Shown one piece after another: positions 33,255 to 42,372 of a DNA stretch of 64,000 nucleotides (its first letter is position 1; the number at the start of each line of letters is the position of its first letter). The stretch lies in assembly GCF_025642975.1 (NCBI RefSeq), contig NZ_JANZKJ010000012.1, positions 62,001-126,000 on the forward strand, written 5' to 3'. Origin of the DNA: Pseudomonas sp. RIT-PI-S. Its GTDB lineage: Bacteria > Pseudomonadota > Gammaproteobacteria > Pseudomonadales > Pseudomonadaceae. The notes under the pieces were generated by a model. That model was not told the DNA's origin and did no database searches. It worked only from the letters and a program-made list of their open reading frames with translations. The translations under genes were made by a program, and so were the position numbers.

Positions 33255-34313
33255 ATGAGCAAGCAACCCTCCCTGAGCTACAAGGACGCCGGTGTGGACA
33301 TCGACGCCGGTGAAGCGCTGGTCGAACGCATCAAGGGCGTGGCCAAGCGCACCGCGCGGCCTGAAGTGATGGGCGGGCTGGGCGGCTTCGGCGCCCTCTG
33401 CGAAATCCCTGCCGGCTACAAGCAGCCGGTACTGGTCTCGGGTACCGACGGTGTGGGCACCAAGCTGCGCCTGGCCTTGAACCTGAACAAGCACGACAGC
33501 ATCGGCATCGACCTGGTGGCCATGTGCGTGAACGACCTGGTGGTCTGTGGCGCCGAGCCGCTGTTCTTCCTCGATTACTACGCCACCGGCAAACTTAACG
33601 TCGACGTCGCCGCCACCGTGGTGACCGGCATCGGCGAAGGCTGCGAACAGGCGGGCTGCTCGCTGGTGGGCGGCGAAACCGCCGAGATGCCGGGCATGTA
33701 CGAAGGCGAAGACTACGACCTGGCCGGCTTCTGCGTTGGCGTGGTGGAAAAAGCCGAGATCATCGACGGCTCGAAAGTCGCCACGGGCGATGCGCTGATC
33801 GCCCTGCCCTCCTCTGGCCCGCACTCCAATGGCTATTCGCTGGTTCGCAAGATCATCGAAGTGGCAGGTGCCGACATCGCCACCGAACAGCTCGACGGCA
33901 AGCCGCTGGCCGACCTGCTCATGGCGCCTACCCGCATCTACGTCAAGCCGTTGCTCAAGCTCATCGCCGAGACCGGCGCGGTCAAGGCCATGGCCCACAT
34001 CACTGGCGGCGGCCTGTTGGACAACATCCCGCGCGTGCTGCCCGCTGGCGCGCAGGCGGTGATCGACGTAGCGAGCTGGCAGCGCCCGGCGGTCTTCGAC
34101 TGGCTGCAACAACATGGCAACGTGGATGAAACCGAGATGCACCGGGTTCTGAACTGCGGCGTGGGCATGGTCATCTGCGTCGCCCAGGCAGACGTGTCGC
34201 GTGCGCTCGAAGTGCTGAAGGCCGCCGGTGAACAACCCTGGGTCATCGGCGAAATCACCGGTGCCGCCGAAGGGGCTGCCCAGGTCGAGCTGAAAAACCT
34301 CAAGGCCCACTGA
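33255..34313 (+). CDS. purM: Phosphoribosylformylglycinamidine cyclo-ligase
   Basis: 352-residue enzyme of purine synthesis that closes the imidazole ring of FGAM with ATP. Signatures: MSKQPSLSYKDAGVDIDAGE, GGFGALCEIP, VSGTDGVGTKLRLAL, VNDLVVCGAEPLFFLDYYAT, VGGETAEMPGMY and HITGGGLLDNIPRVLP. The start at 33255 matches the family; upstream in-frame codons do not. A TAAAAT hexamer near 33180 may be its -10 box. It is coupled to purN by a TGATG overlap. Confidence 0.97.
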   Translation: MSKQPSLSYKDAGVDIDAGEALVERIKGVAKRTARPEVMGGLGGFGALCEIPAGYKQPVLVSGTDGVGTKLRLALNLNKHDSIGIDLVAMCVNDLVVCGAEPLFFLDYYATGKLNVDVAATVVTGIGEGCEQAGCSLVGGETAEMPGMYEGEDYDLAGFCVGVVEKAEIIDGSKVATGDALIALPSSGPHSNGYSLVRKIIEVAGADIATEQLDGKPLADLLMAPTRIYVKPLLKLIAETGAVKAMAHITGGGLLDNIPRVLPAGAQAVIDVASWQRPAVFDWLQQHGNVDETEMHRVLNCGVGMVICVAQADVSRALEVLKAAGEQPWVIGEITGAAEGAAQVELKNLKAH

Positions 34314-34963
34314 TGCCCGGGCCTTGTAACCTGGTGGTCTTGCTGTCGGGCGCCGGCAGCAACCTCCAGGCAATGATCGACAGTTTCGCTCACGCCGATA
34401 CGCCGGTACGCATCCGCGCGGTCATCGCCAACCGCGCCGACGCCCACGGCCTCGAGCGCGCCCGCGCCGCCGGCATCGAAACCCGGGTACTGGAGCACGC
34501 AGGCTACGCTGGGCGCGAAGCCTTCGACCAGGCGCTGATCGCCTTGATCGACGGCTTCGCGCCGCAACTGGTGGCACTGGCCGGGTTCATGCGGATTCTC
34601 AGCCCTGGGTTCGTCCGCCATTATCATGGCCGCCTGCTCAATATCCATCCTTCGCTGTTGCCACGCCACAAGGGCCTGCATACCCACCAGCGCGCCCTGG
34701 AGGCCGGCGACAGTGAGCACGGCTGCAGCGTACACTTCGTTACCGAGGAACTCGACGGAGGCCCTCTGGTCGTACAGGCTGCCGTTGCAGTGGCCCCCGA
34801 CGACACCCCGGAAACGCTCGCCCGGCGCGTGCATGCCCAAGAGCACCAGATATACCCACTGGCGGTGCGCTGGTTCGCCGAAGGCAGGCTTTGCCTCAGC
34901 GAGCGTGGCGTAACGTTCGACGGCCAGCCCCTGCCCGCCAGCGGCCATTTGATCCGCCCATAG
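34313..34963 (+). CDS. purN: Phosphoribosylglycinamide formyltransferase
   Basis: 216-residue enzyme transferring formyl from 10-formyl-THF to GAR. VVLLSGAGSNLQAMID is the nucleotide-binding start, ALAGFMRILSPGFV and the HGRLLNIHPSLLPRHKGLHT stretch carry the catalytic Asn-His pair, and HFVTEELDGGPLVVQA holds the catalytic Asp. The start overlaps the purM stop by one base. The DUF3108 gene starts nine bases after the stop. Confidence 0.96.
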   Translation: MPGPCNLVVLLSGAGSNLQAMIDSFAHADTPVRIRAVIANRADAHGLERARAAGIETRVLEHAGYAGREAFDQALIALIDGFAPQLVALAGFMRILSPGFVRHYHGRLLNIHPSLLPRHKGLHTHQRALEAGDSEHGCSVHFVTEELDGGPLVVQAAVAVAPDDTPETLARRVHAQEHQIYPLAVRWFAEGRLCLSERGVTFDGQPLPASGHLIRP

Positions 34964-34971
34964 GAGACCGT

Positions 34972-35685
34972 ATGCGTCGTGCCCTGTTGTTCGCCCTTGC
35001 CTTGATCACGCTTCCGAGCGTTCAGGCCGCGGACCTGAAGCCCTTTTCCGCCAGCTACACCGCGGACTGGAAACAACTGCCCATGAGCGGCACCGCCGAG
35101 CGCAGCCTGAGCGCCAATGCAGACGGCAGCTGGACGTTGCAGTTCAAGGCCTCGATGATGATCGCCAGCCTGAGCGAAACCAGCACACTGCGCGTGGACA
35201 AGGGCACCTTGCTGCCGCAGGCCTATAACTTCGAGCGCGGCGGCCTGGGCAAAGCCAAGAAGGTCGACCTGGATTTCGACTGGTCCGCCAAGAAGATCAC
35301 CGGCACCGACCGCGGCGATCCGATCACCCTGCCACTCAACCGGGGCGTGCTGGACAAGTCCAGCTATCAGCTGGCGCTACAGCATGACGTCGCGGCCGGC
35401 AAGAAGAGCATGAGCTACCAGGTGGTGGACGGCGACGAGATCGACACCTACGACTTCCGCGTATTGGGTGAAGAAAAGGTCGCTACCAAGGCCGGCAGTA
35501 TCGACGCGATCAAGGTCGAGCGAGTCCGCGATCCTACCCAGAGCAAGCGTGTCACCGTGCTCTGGTTCGCCAAGGCATGGGATTACCTGCTGGTACAGCT
35601 GCAACAGACTGAAACCGATGGCAAGGAATACACCATCATGCTCCAGGACGGTACCGTGGACGGCCGTCAGGTACAGGGTAACTAA
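34972..35685 (+). CDS. DUF3108 domain-containing exported protein
   Basis: 237-residue protein with an N-terminal signal peptide (MRRALLFALALITLPSVQA) and a DUF3108 body: LKPFSASYTADWKQLPMSGT, RSLSANADGSWTLQFKA, NRGVLDKSSYQLALQHDV and RVTVLWFAKAWDYLLVQLQQ. The family is periplasmic, beta-rich and of unknown function. The start has AGGAGACCGT eight bases upstream. It lies nine bases after purN in the purM-purN transcription unit. Confidence 0.85.
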   Translation: MRRALLFALALITLPSVQAADLKPFSASYTADWKQLPMSGTAERSLSANADGSWTLQFKASMMIASLSETSTLRVDKGTLLPQAYNFERGGLGKAKKVDLDFDWSAKKITGTDRGDPITLPLNRGVLDKSSYQLALQHDVAAGKKSMSYQVVDGDEIDTYDFRVLGEEKVATKAGSIDAIKVERVRDPTQSKRVTVLWFAKAWDYLLVQLQQTETDGKEYTIMLQDGTVDGRQVQGN

Positions 35686-35928
35686 CCCCTCCCCGCGCGC
35701 GGCCATGCCCACCGGGCCGCGCCATCCCGCCCTGGGTTGTTCCCTAAAACATTCTTCACGCGCGTTCATGTACTGCGACACTCCGCCGCAGCCCCCAGGG
35801 CATGCGGCCTTCAGCGATTTTTTCGTTTCACGCAATACATCCTTGCCCGGCGCGGCCATTCCATTAGCTGACTAACAATCCTATAACGGATGCATGTACC
35901 TGTTACGGCAACCCAGAGGAGTAGCAGC

Positions 35929-36123
35929 ATGACTGTGAAAGTAAGCGAGCGTGACGATGCCCATATGTCCCACGAAGGCTTAGCGGCCGGTGTGCGTATT
36001 TGGGACGTGCATCAGCAAGACTTGCTGGTCGGCATGTTCCATAACGAACAGGATGCGGTGGCTTACCAGCGAGAGCTTGAAGCGAGCGAAGCGCAGCGCA
36101 CTGCTTCGGACGTGCACAACTGA
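35929..36123 (+). CDS. Small hypothetical protein (64 aa)
   Basis: 64-residue hydrophilic protein, MTVKVSERDDAHMSHEGLAA with GVRIWDVHQQDLLVGMFHNE in the middle. GAGGAG lies nine bases before the ATG; an earlier in-frame ATG lacks this. There is no signal peptide, Cys or recognised domain. It is followed by a REP pair and a terminator. Good start site and codon use suggest a real gene; function unknown. Confidence 0.7.
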   Translation: MTVKVSERDDAHMSHEGLAAGVRIWDVHQQDLLVGMFHNEQDAVAYQRELEASEAQRTASDVHN

Positions 36124-36142
36124 AGCGGCATTGCCTAACTTC

Positions 36143-36214
36143 GTAGCAGCCGAGCTGGCTCGCGACCAGGCCCAGCACTGATTCAAGGCCGGTCGCGAGC
36201 ACGCTGGGCTGCCA
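36143..36214. repeat. REP pair of a second sequence type
   Basis: GTAGCAGCCGAGCTGGCTCG, continuing into CGACCAGGCC, faces an inverted GGCCGGTCGCGAGCACGC/TGGGCTGCCAC. It lies between convergent genes and differs in sequence from the REPs at 28.2 and 61.6 kb. Confidence 0.7.
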
Positions 36215-36251
36215 CGGCCCCCGGGTGTTCGAACCCTGCTTTCCACCGCCT

Positions 36252-36282
36252 AAAAAAATCCCGCGTCAGGCGCGGGATTTTC
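36252..36282 (-). terminator. Rho-independent terminator of the DUF2058 gene
   Basis: AAAATCCCGCG and CGCGGGATTTT form an 11-bp stem with a five-base loop. A seven-base T-tract follows on the minus strand, immediately after the DUF2058 stop. A shorter T-tract on the plus strand could let it work both ways. Confidence 0.9.
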
Positions 36283-36283
36283 G

Positions 36284-36823
36284 TTACCACATCAGATCGT
36301 CAGGGATCTTATAGGCCGCGTACGGATCATCGCCTTCTGGCTCCTCCGTCGGCGTGTTGAGCAACACGATACGCCGGGGCTCACGCTCCTGGACCTTCAG
36401 CGCCGCTTCACGGGGGATGACTTCATAGCCTCCGCCGTGGTGCACGATAGCCAGGCTGCCGTTGGACAGCTTGCTGCGCATCAGGCTGTTGACCGACAAG
36501 CGCTTGACCTTCTTGTCGTCGACAAAATTGTAATAGTCCTCAGTGGTCAGCTTCGGCAAGCGGGTCGCTTCCACCAACTGCTTGACCTGCGCAGCCCTGG
36601 CCTTGGCCTCGGCTTTTTCCTGCTGCTGACGGTTCAGCTCCTGGTCCTTGCGCAGCTTCTCCGCAGCAGCTTCCTGGGCCAGGCGCTTCTGGGTGTCGTC
36701 TGCCTCGGCCTGGCCTTTATGCACCAGGCGCTTTTGCTTTTGCTGGTCCTTGTTGACCTGCTTGACTTGTTTCTGGTTGACCAAGCCTGCCTTGAGCAGC
36801 TGGTCACGAAGGGAAAGGCTCAT
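36284..36823 (-). CDS. DUF2058 family protein
   Basis: 179-residue soluble protein starting MSLSLRDQLLKAGLVNQKQV. Residues 1-85 are highly charged and coiled-coil-like (Lys, Gln, Glu, Ala). The C-terminal half contains YYNFVDDKKVKRLSVN and LAIVHHGGGYEVIPREAA, typical of the DUF2058 (YaiL-like) family; function unknown, though nucleoprotein association has been suggested for it. An in-frame GTG 12 bases upstream is less likely. Its start is 19 bp after the mazG stop, so it may be cotranscribed with relA-mazG. Confidence 0.88.
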   Translation of the reverse strand: MSLSLRDQLLKAGLVNQKQVKQVNKDQQKQKRLVHKGQAEADDTQKRLAQEAAAEKLRKDQELNRQQQEKAEAKARAAQVKQLVEATRLPKLTTEDYYNFVDDKKVKRLSVNSLMRSKLSNGSLAIVHHGGGYEVIPREAALKVQEREPRRIVLLNTPTEEPEGDDPYAAYKIPDDLMW

Positions 36824-36841
36824 GGTTTCACTCACTTTTAC

Positions 36842-37693
36842 TCAGCCACAGCTGGGTATTTTCTTTTCCTGACGTTTCGCTTCGGCCCAAAGTGCATCCA
36901 GTGCCTCGAGGTCGCAATCTTCAATGAGTTGCCCCTGTGTGCGCAACACCCCTTCGATATAACGAAAGCGCCTTTCGAACTTGGCATTGGCCGCCCGCAG
37001 GGCCTGCTCGGGATCGAGCTTCAATTTGCGTCCCAGGTTCGCCACGGTGAACAACAGATCGCCCAGTTCTTCGGCGACCGCCGTCGGGTCGCTGCCGGCC
37101 ATGGCTTCGAGAAGTTCATCGAGCTCTTCGCGCACTTTGTCCACCACTGGCAACGCTTCTGGCCAGTCGAAGCCTACGGCGGCCGCGCGCTTTTGCAACT
37201 TAGCCGCACGGGCCAGCGCCGGCAGGCCGGCAGGCACGTCGTCGAGCAACGACAACTGTTCCGGCGCTTCGGAGCGTTGCGCTCGCTCCTCGGCCTTGAT
37301 CGCTTCCCAGCGCTGCTTGACCTGCGCCTCGCCGAGGCGAGGGGTGTCCGCGGGCGCATACAGGTCGGCGGTGGGGAACACATGCGGGTGGCGACGAATG
37401 AGCTTGCGAGTAATGCCATCGACCACGTCGGCGAAAGCGAACCGCCCTTCTTCCTGGCCTAGCTGAGCGTAATAGACGACCTGGAACAGCAGGTCGCCCA
37501 GTTCGCCGGGCAAGTGAGTGAAGTCCTCGCGCTCGATAGCGTCGGCCACCTCGTACGCCTCTTCGAGGGTGAAGGGCACGATGCTGGCGTAGTTCTGTTT
37601 CAGGTCCCAGGGGCAGCCGTGGCGAGGGTCACGCAGGCGCGCCATGAGATGCAGCAGGTCGTCGATTCCGTAGCGGGTGGCAGGCTGGGTCAT
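36842..37693 (-). CDS. mazG: Nucleoside triphosphate pyrophosphohydrolase MazG
   Basis: 283-residue all-alpha NTP-PPase with two MazG repeats. The first has CPWDLKQNYASIVPFTLEEA, AYEVADAIERED and LPGELGDLLFQVVYYA; the second has VGFDWPEALPVVDKVREELD, ELDELLEAM and VAEELGDLLFTVANL. The metal-binding EExxE/ExxD sets are present in both. MazG hydrolyses non-canonical NTPs and in E. coli modulates ppGpp by lowering its precursor, which fits the four-base overlap with relA. Confidence 0.94.
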   Translation of the reverse strand: MTQPATRYGIDDLLHLMARLRDPRHGCPWDLKQNYASIVPFTLEEAYEVADAIEREDFTHLPGELGDLLFQVVYYAQLGQEEGRFAFADVVDGITRKLIRRHPHVFPTADLYAPADTPRLGEAQVKQRWEAIKAEERAQRSEAPEQLSLLDDVPAGLPALARAAKLQKRAAAVGFDWPEALPVVDKVREELDELLEAMAGSDPTAVAEELGDLLFTVANLGRKLKLDPEQALRAANAKFERRFRYIEGVLRTQGQLIEDCDLEALDALWAEAKRQEKKIPSCG

Positions 37694-39939
37694 GGGGTAC
37701 GGTTACGCCGCGCTTCGATGATATTGGGCAACTGGGAAATCCGCCCCAGCAGCCGCCCGAGCGCGTCCAGGCCGGGAATCTCGATCGTCAGCGACATCTG
37801 TGCGGTGTTGTCTTCCTTGTTGGAACGCGTATTTACCGCCAGCACGTTGATCCGCTCGTTGAGCAGCACCTGGGAAACGTCTCGCAGCAGGCCGGAGCGG
37901 TCGTAGGCGCGGATGACGATATCCACTGGGTAGGTGAGCACCGGGACCGGCCCCCAACTGACCTGGATGATCCGCTCCGGCTCCTTGGCCCCCAGCTGCA
38001 GCACGGAGGCGCAATCCTGGCGGTGGATGCTAACGCCGCGCCCCTGGGTGATGTAGCCGACGATGGCATCGCCCGGCAAGGGCTGGCAACAGCCGGCCAT
38101 TTGCGTCAACAGGTTGCCCACGCCCTGAATCTGGATATCCCCGCGCTTGCCAGGCTTGTAGCCAGTGGCCGTCTTGCGCGGGATCAGGTCCAGCTGCTCG
38201 TTGTGGCTGCGGTCCGGCTCGGCCAGCTGCTGGGCCGCGTTCACCAACGGTGCCAGGCGCAGGTCGCCGGCGCCCAGCGAAGCGAACATGTCCTCGGCGG
38301 TCTTGACGTTGGTTTTTTCCGCCAGCCGCTCGAAATCCACCTGGGGCAGGCCAAGGCGGCTGAGCTCGCGCTCGAGCAGGGTACGGCCGGCGGCAACGTT
38401 CTGGTCGCGGGCCTGCAGTTTGAACCAGTGGACGATCTTCGCCCGGGCGCGGGAGGTGGTCACATAGCCCAGGTTGGAGTTGAGCCAGTCCCGGCTGGGG
38501 TTGCCGTGCTTGCTGGTGATGATCTCCACTTGCTCGCCGGTTTGCAGGCTGTAGTTCAGTGGCACGATGCGCCCGTTGATCTTGGCGCCGCGGCAGTTAT
38601 GGCCGATCTCGGTGTGCACGCGATAGGCGAAGTCCAGCGGGGTAGCGCCCTTGGGCAGGTCGATCGCGTGGCCATCGGGGGTGAACACGTAGACGCGGTC
38701 CGGCTCGATGTCCACCCGCAGCTGTTCGGCCAGGCCGCCGATATCGCCGAGCTCTTCGTGCCACTCAAGCACCTGGCGCAACCAGGAGATCTTCTCTTCG
38801 TAGTGGTTGGAGCTGGGCTTGACGTCGGTGCCTTTGTAGCGCCAATGCGCGCACACGCCAAGCTCCGCCTCCTCATGCATGGAATGGGTGCGGATCTGCA
38901 CTTCCAGCACTTTGCCCTCGGGGCCGATCACCGCGGTATGCAGCGACCGATAGCCGTTTTCCTTGGGGTTGGCGATGTAGTCGTCGAACTCTTTGGGAAT
39001 GTGCCGCCACAAGGTGTGGACGATACCCAGCGCGGTGTAGCAGTCGCGGACCTCGGGCACGAGCACACGCACGGCGCGAACGTCGTAGATCTGGCTGAAT
39101 TGCAGGCCTTTGCGCTGCATTTTCCGCCAGATCGAATAAATATGCTTGGCGCGGCCGCTGATGTCGGCCTTGATCCCGGTGTCGCTGAGCTCTCGCTGCA
39201 ACTGGCTCATCACGTCGGAGATGAAGCGCTCGCGATCGAGCCGGCGCTCGTGCAGCAGCTTGGCGATCTGCTTGTATTGATCGGGCTCCAGGTAGCGGAA
39301 GGAAATGTCCTCCAGCTCCCATTTGATGTGGCCGATGCCCAGCCGGTGCGCCAGGGGCGCGTAGATATCGAACACTTCCCGGGCCACGCGCTGGCGCTTT
39401 TCCTCGGGCGCGTTCTTGACTGCGCGGATCGCGCAGGTTCGCTCGGCCAGCTTGATCAAGGCCACGCGTACGTCGTCGACCATGGCCACGAGCATCTTGC
39501 GCAGGTTGTCGACCTGCACCTGGGTGCCGAGCACCAGGGACTGACGCGGGCTAAGGCTGGCGCTGATGGCCGCCATGCGCAACACGCCGTCGATCAGCTT
39601 GGCCACCACCGCACCGAAGCGCTTGCCGACCTCGGCCAACGGTACCTTGCCTTCGCGCACGGCGCGGTAGATGACCGCCGCCACTAGCGAATCCTGGTCG
39701 AGCTTGAGGTCGGCGAGGATTTCCGCGATCTCCAGGCCCGCCTGGTAACTGGAGGTGCCATCTGCCCAGGAATGATTGGCCGCAGTGTCGGGAACGTCCA
39801 GGTCCCGGGCGAAGTGACAGGCCTGTTTCAGCGCCTCCCGGTCCAGCGCCAGGTCGACGCTGACGATATGATCGAGCCACGCATCGAGGTTGATGCTGCC
39901 GTCGTTGTTGACCGGCTGTTGCGCTCTCACCTGTACCAT
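37690..39939 (-). CDS. relA: GTP pyrophosphokinase RelA
   Basis: 749-residue stringent-response ppGpp synthetase. Domain order: an N-terminal degenerate HD-like hydrolase domain (to about residue 230, HD motif not intact), a synthetase domain with YDVRAVRVLVPEVRDCYTAL, NPKENGYRSLHTAV and VQIRTHSMHEEAELG, a TGS domain near DRVYVFTPDGHAIDLPKGAT, a zinc-finger-like CCQPLPGD segment, and a C-terminal ACT domain. GGAAGG precedes the ATG. Ribosome-bound enzyme activated by uncharged tRNA. It starts 79 bp after rlmD and overlaps mazG by four bases. Confidence 0.96.
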   Translation of the reverse strand: MVQVRAQQPVNNDGSINLDAWLDHIVSVDLALDREALKQACHFARDLDVPDTAANHSWADGTSSYQAGLEIAEILADLKLDQDSLVAAVIYRAVREGKVPLAEVGKRFGAVVAKLIDGVLRMAAISASLSPRQSLVLGTQVQVDNLRKMLVAMVDDVRVALIKLAERTCAIRAVKNAPEEKRQRVAREVFDIYAPLAHRLGIGHIKWELEDISFRYLEPDQYKQIAKLLHERRLDRERFISDVMSQLQRELSDTGIKADISGRAKHIYSIWRKMQRKGLQFSQIYDVRAVRVLVPEVRDCYTALGIVHTLWRHIPKEFDDYIANPKENGYRSLHTAVIGPEGKVLEVQIRTHSMHEEAELGVCAHWRYKGTDVKPSSNHYEEKISWLRQVLEWHEELGDIGGLAEQLRVDIEPDRVYVFTPDGHAIDLPKGATPLDFAYRVHTEIGHNCRGAKINGRIVPLNYSLQTGEQVEIITSKHGNPSRDWLNSNLGYVTTSRARAKIVHWFKLQARDQNVAAGRTLLERELSRLGLPQVDFERLAEKTNVKTAEDMFASLGAGDLRLAPLVNAAQQLAEPDRSHNEQLDLIPRKTATGYKPGKRGDIQIQGVGNLLTQMAGCCQPLPGDAIVGYITQGRGVSIHRQDCASVLQLGAKEPERIIQVSWGPVPVLTYPVDIVIRAYDRSGLLRDVSQVLLNERINVLAVNTRSNKEDNTAQMSLTIEIPGLDALGRLLGRISQLPNIIEARRNRTP

Positions 39940-40018
39940 CTTGCTTACCTTCCGTACGACGCATCGAGTGCGTCACTGTCCGCTGGCTTTGACCTTCGCA
40001 GCCCGCGAAGGTCGCCAG

Positions 40019-41389
40019 TCACATAGCCTGGCCGTCCTGGCCCTTTTCGAATAACGCCATCGCCTCGACATGCGCTGTTTGCGGGAACATGTCGAGAACG
40101 CCAGCACGTTTCAAGCGATAACCCTGCCGCTGCAGCTCCGCGGTATCGCGCGCCAGGGTCGCCGGGTTGCACGATACATAGACGATGCGCCGGGCACCCA
40201 GCGACGAAACATGGCGTGTTGTTTCAAACGCGCCGTCGCGGGGCGGATCCAATAGTACTCCAGAAAAGCCCTGCGCCGCCCAGTTTGCATCCTGTAGCGG
40301 TTGTGACAAATCGGCCTGGTAAAAGGTCGCATTGCCCAGGCCGTTGCGTTCGGCGTTGCCCGCCGCGCGCTCGACCATGCCAGCCACGCCCTCCACGCCA
40401 ACCACCGCGCCAGCCTGGCGGGCGATCGGCAGGGCAAAATTACCCAGGCCGCAGAACAGGTCCAGTATCCGCTCCCCAGGCTGCGGCGCAAGCCACTCCA
40501 GCGCCTGCTGGATCATCGCCTGGTTGACCACTTCATTGACCTGCACGAAATCCCCCGGCCGGTAGGCAAGGTGCAGGCTCCAGGGCGCCAGCGCATAACC
40601 CAGCTCGCTCTCGGGCCGGTCGGCCGTAGGCTCACTCGCGCCTTGCCACCACAGCTGAGCCTCGTGCCTGGCGCAGAACGCGCGCAGCAAGGCCTGGTCC
40701 GCCTCGCCAAGCGGCGCGGTATGGCGGACCAGAACAGCGGGGGCGGTGCCGTGGAACAATTCGACGTGACCGATGGCTTGCGGGTTGCTCAATTGCCGGA
40801 GGACTCCAGGTAACTCCTGGAAAATCTGTTGCAAGCCTTGTACCAGCACCAGGCAGTGGTCAATGGCAACGATGTTCTGGCTGGCGGCAGCGCGAAAACC
40901 CACGTCCAGCCGCTGCTGCTTCGCGTCCCAGCGCACGGCCACGCGTGCGCGGCGGCGGTAGCCGAATTCCGGGCTGGCCAACGGGCTGGCCCAGGCTTGC
41001 GGCTCGGTGCCAGCGACCCTTAACAGCTGCTCTGCCAACTGCCGCTGCTTGAGTGCCAGCTGATCGCTATGGCTAAGGTGCTGAACGTTGCAGCCGCCGC
41101 AGCGGTCCACGTACGGGCACGGCGCTGCTCGGCGCATAGCCGCCGGGCGCAGCACGCGCTCGGTGCGAGCGTCCACCACCTTGCCGTGCGCGGCCAGTAC
41201 CCGCGCCTCGACCTGCTCACCGGCGAGTGCACCGCTGACGAACCAGGTGCGGCCATCAGCGAAGGCGATGCCGCGACCGTCCGCGGCCAGCCGTGCGATG
41301 TCCAGCAGCTGCTTCTTGCCAACCGGGACCGCCGGCGTGCGCTGGCCACCGCTGGGCTGAAAGCGCAGCCCACCCTGCTTGCGTGCCAT
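40019..41389 (-). CDS. rlmD: 23S rRNA (uracil(1939)-C(5))-methyltransferase RlmD
   Basis: 456-residue SAM-dependent methyltransferase (RumA). An N-terminal TRAM domain covers about residues 20-75. The iron-sulfur ligands are in APCPYVDRCGGCNVQHLSH. The methyltransferase core contains RILDLFCGLGNFALPIAR, VLLDPPRDGAFE, and the catalytic Cys in IVYVSCNPATLARD. The start overlaps the cysM stop (TGATG), so the cysM-rlmD-relA-mazG block may be one transcript. Confidence 0.95.
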   Translation of the reverse strand: MARKQGGLRFQPSGGQRTPAVPVGKKQLLDIARLAADGRGIAFADGRTWFVSGALAGEQVEARVLAAHGKVVDARTERVLRPAAMRRAAPCPYVDRCGGCNVQHLSHSDQLALKQRQLAEQLLRVAGTEPQAWASPLASPEFGYRRRARVAVRWDAKQQRLDVGFRAAASQNIVAIDHCLVLVQGLQQIFQELPGVLRQLSNPQAIGHVELFHGTAPAVLVRHTAPLGEADQALLRAFCARHEAQLWWQGASEPTADRPESELGYALAPWSLHLAYRPGDFVQVNEVVNQAMIQQALEWLAPQPGERILDLFCGLGNFALPIARQAGAVVGVEGVAGMVERAAGNAERNGLGNATFYQADLSQPLQDANWAAQGFSGVLLDPPRDGAFETTRHVSSLGARRIVYVSCNPATLARDTAELQRQGYRLKRAGVLDMFPQTAHVEAMALFEKGQDGQAM

Positions 41390-42291
41390 CAGTTGGCCGC
41401 GTCGAACAGGCCGCTGGACAGGTAGCGGTCGCCGCGGTCGCAGACCACGGCAACGATCACCGCGTGCTCTAGCTCCTGGCTCAGGCGCAGCATGCCAGCG
41501 ACCGCACCACCAGAGGACACGCCGCAGAAGATGCCCTCTTCGCGGGCGAGGCGCCGGGTGATGTCTTCGGCTTCGGCCTGGGCCATGTCCATGATCCGGT
41601 CCACACGCTCGGCCTGGTAGATCTTTGGCAGGTACTCTTCCGGCCAGCGGCGGATGCCGGGGATGGCCGAACCTTCCATGGGCTGCAGCCCGACGACCTG
41701 CACCGCTGGGTTCTGTTCCTTGAGGTAACGCGAGGTGCCCATGATGGTACCGGTAGTACCCATGGAGCTGACGAAGTGGGTGATGCTGCCGCCGGTCTGC
41801 TGCCAGATCTCCGGGCCGGTGCTCTGGAAGTGGGCCTCGGGGTTATCGCCGTTGGCGAACTGGTCCAGCACCTTGCCGCGCCCCTCGGCTTGCATGCGCT
41901 CGGCAAGGTCGCGGGCGCCTTCCATGCCCTCCTCGCGGCTGACCAGGATCAGCTCGGCGCCATAAGCGGTCATCGCCGCCTTGCGCTCGGCGGTGGAGTT
42001 GTCCGGCATGATCAGGATCATCCGGTAGCCCTTGATGGCCGCGACCATGGCCAATGCGATGCCGGTGTTACCGGAGGTAGCCTCGATCAGGGTGTCGCCA
42101 GGGCTGATCTGCCCGCGCAGCTCCGCCCGATTGATCATCGACAACGCCGGGCGGTCCTTAACGGACCCAGCCGGGTTGTTGCCCTCAAGCTTGAGCAACA
42201 AGGTGTTGCTGGTAGCCCCGCCCAGGCGTTGCAAGCGAACCAGCGGGGTATTGCCGACGCAGTCGGCGATAGTGGGGTAATGCACGGTCAT
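41389..42291 (-). CDS. cysM: Cysteine synthase B
   Basis: 300-residue PLP enzyme making cysteine (or S-sulfocysteine from thiosulfate) from O-acetylserine. The PLP Lys lies in NNPAGSVKDRPALSMI, the substrate loop in IEATSGNTGIALAMVAA, and the phosphate-binding Gly loop in FVSSMGTTGTIMGTSR. The active-site Arg in RRWPEEYLP is typical of the B isozyme. It is the first gene of the cysM-rlmD-relA-mazG block and is 81 bp from the pxp genes. Confidence 0.93.
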   Translation of the reverse strand: MTVHYPTIADCVGNTPLVRLQRLGGATSNTLLLKLEGNNPAGSVKDRPALSMINRAELRGQISPGDTLIEATSGNTGIALAMVAAIKGYRMILIMPDNSTAERKAAMTAYGAELILVSREEGMEGARDLAERMQAEGRGKVLDQFANGDNPEAHFQSTGPEIWQQTGGSITHFVSSMGTTGTIMGTSRYLKEQNPAVQVVGLQPMEGSAIPGIRRWPEEYLPKIYQAERVDRIMDMAQAEAEDITRRLAREEGIFCGVSSGGAVAGMLRLSQELEHAVIVAVVCDRGDRYLSSGLFDAAN

Positions 42292-42372
42292 GGGCTTTTC
42301 GCAAATCCGAACGGCGGGGGGCGCTATGATACGCGCATTCGCCGCCGGCCCATATCACGCAAAGTGAGGGCA

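Noticed and set aside
38023..39687. 554-codon open frame antisense to relA
   Set aside because: It is a GC-rich shadow of relA codon bias, with His/Gln/Ala-rich low-complexity sequence and no start site.
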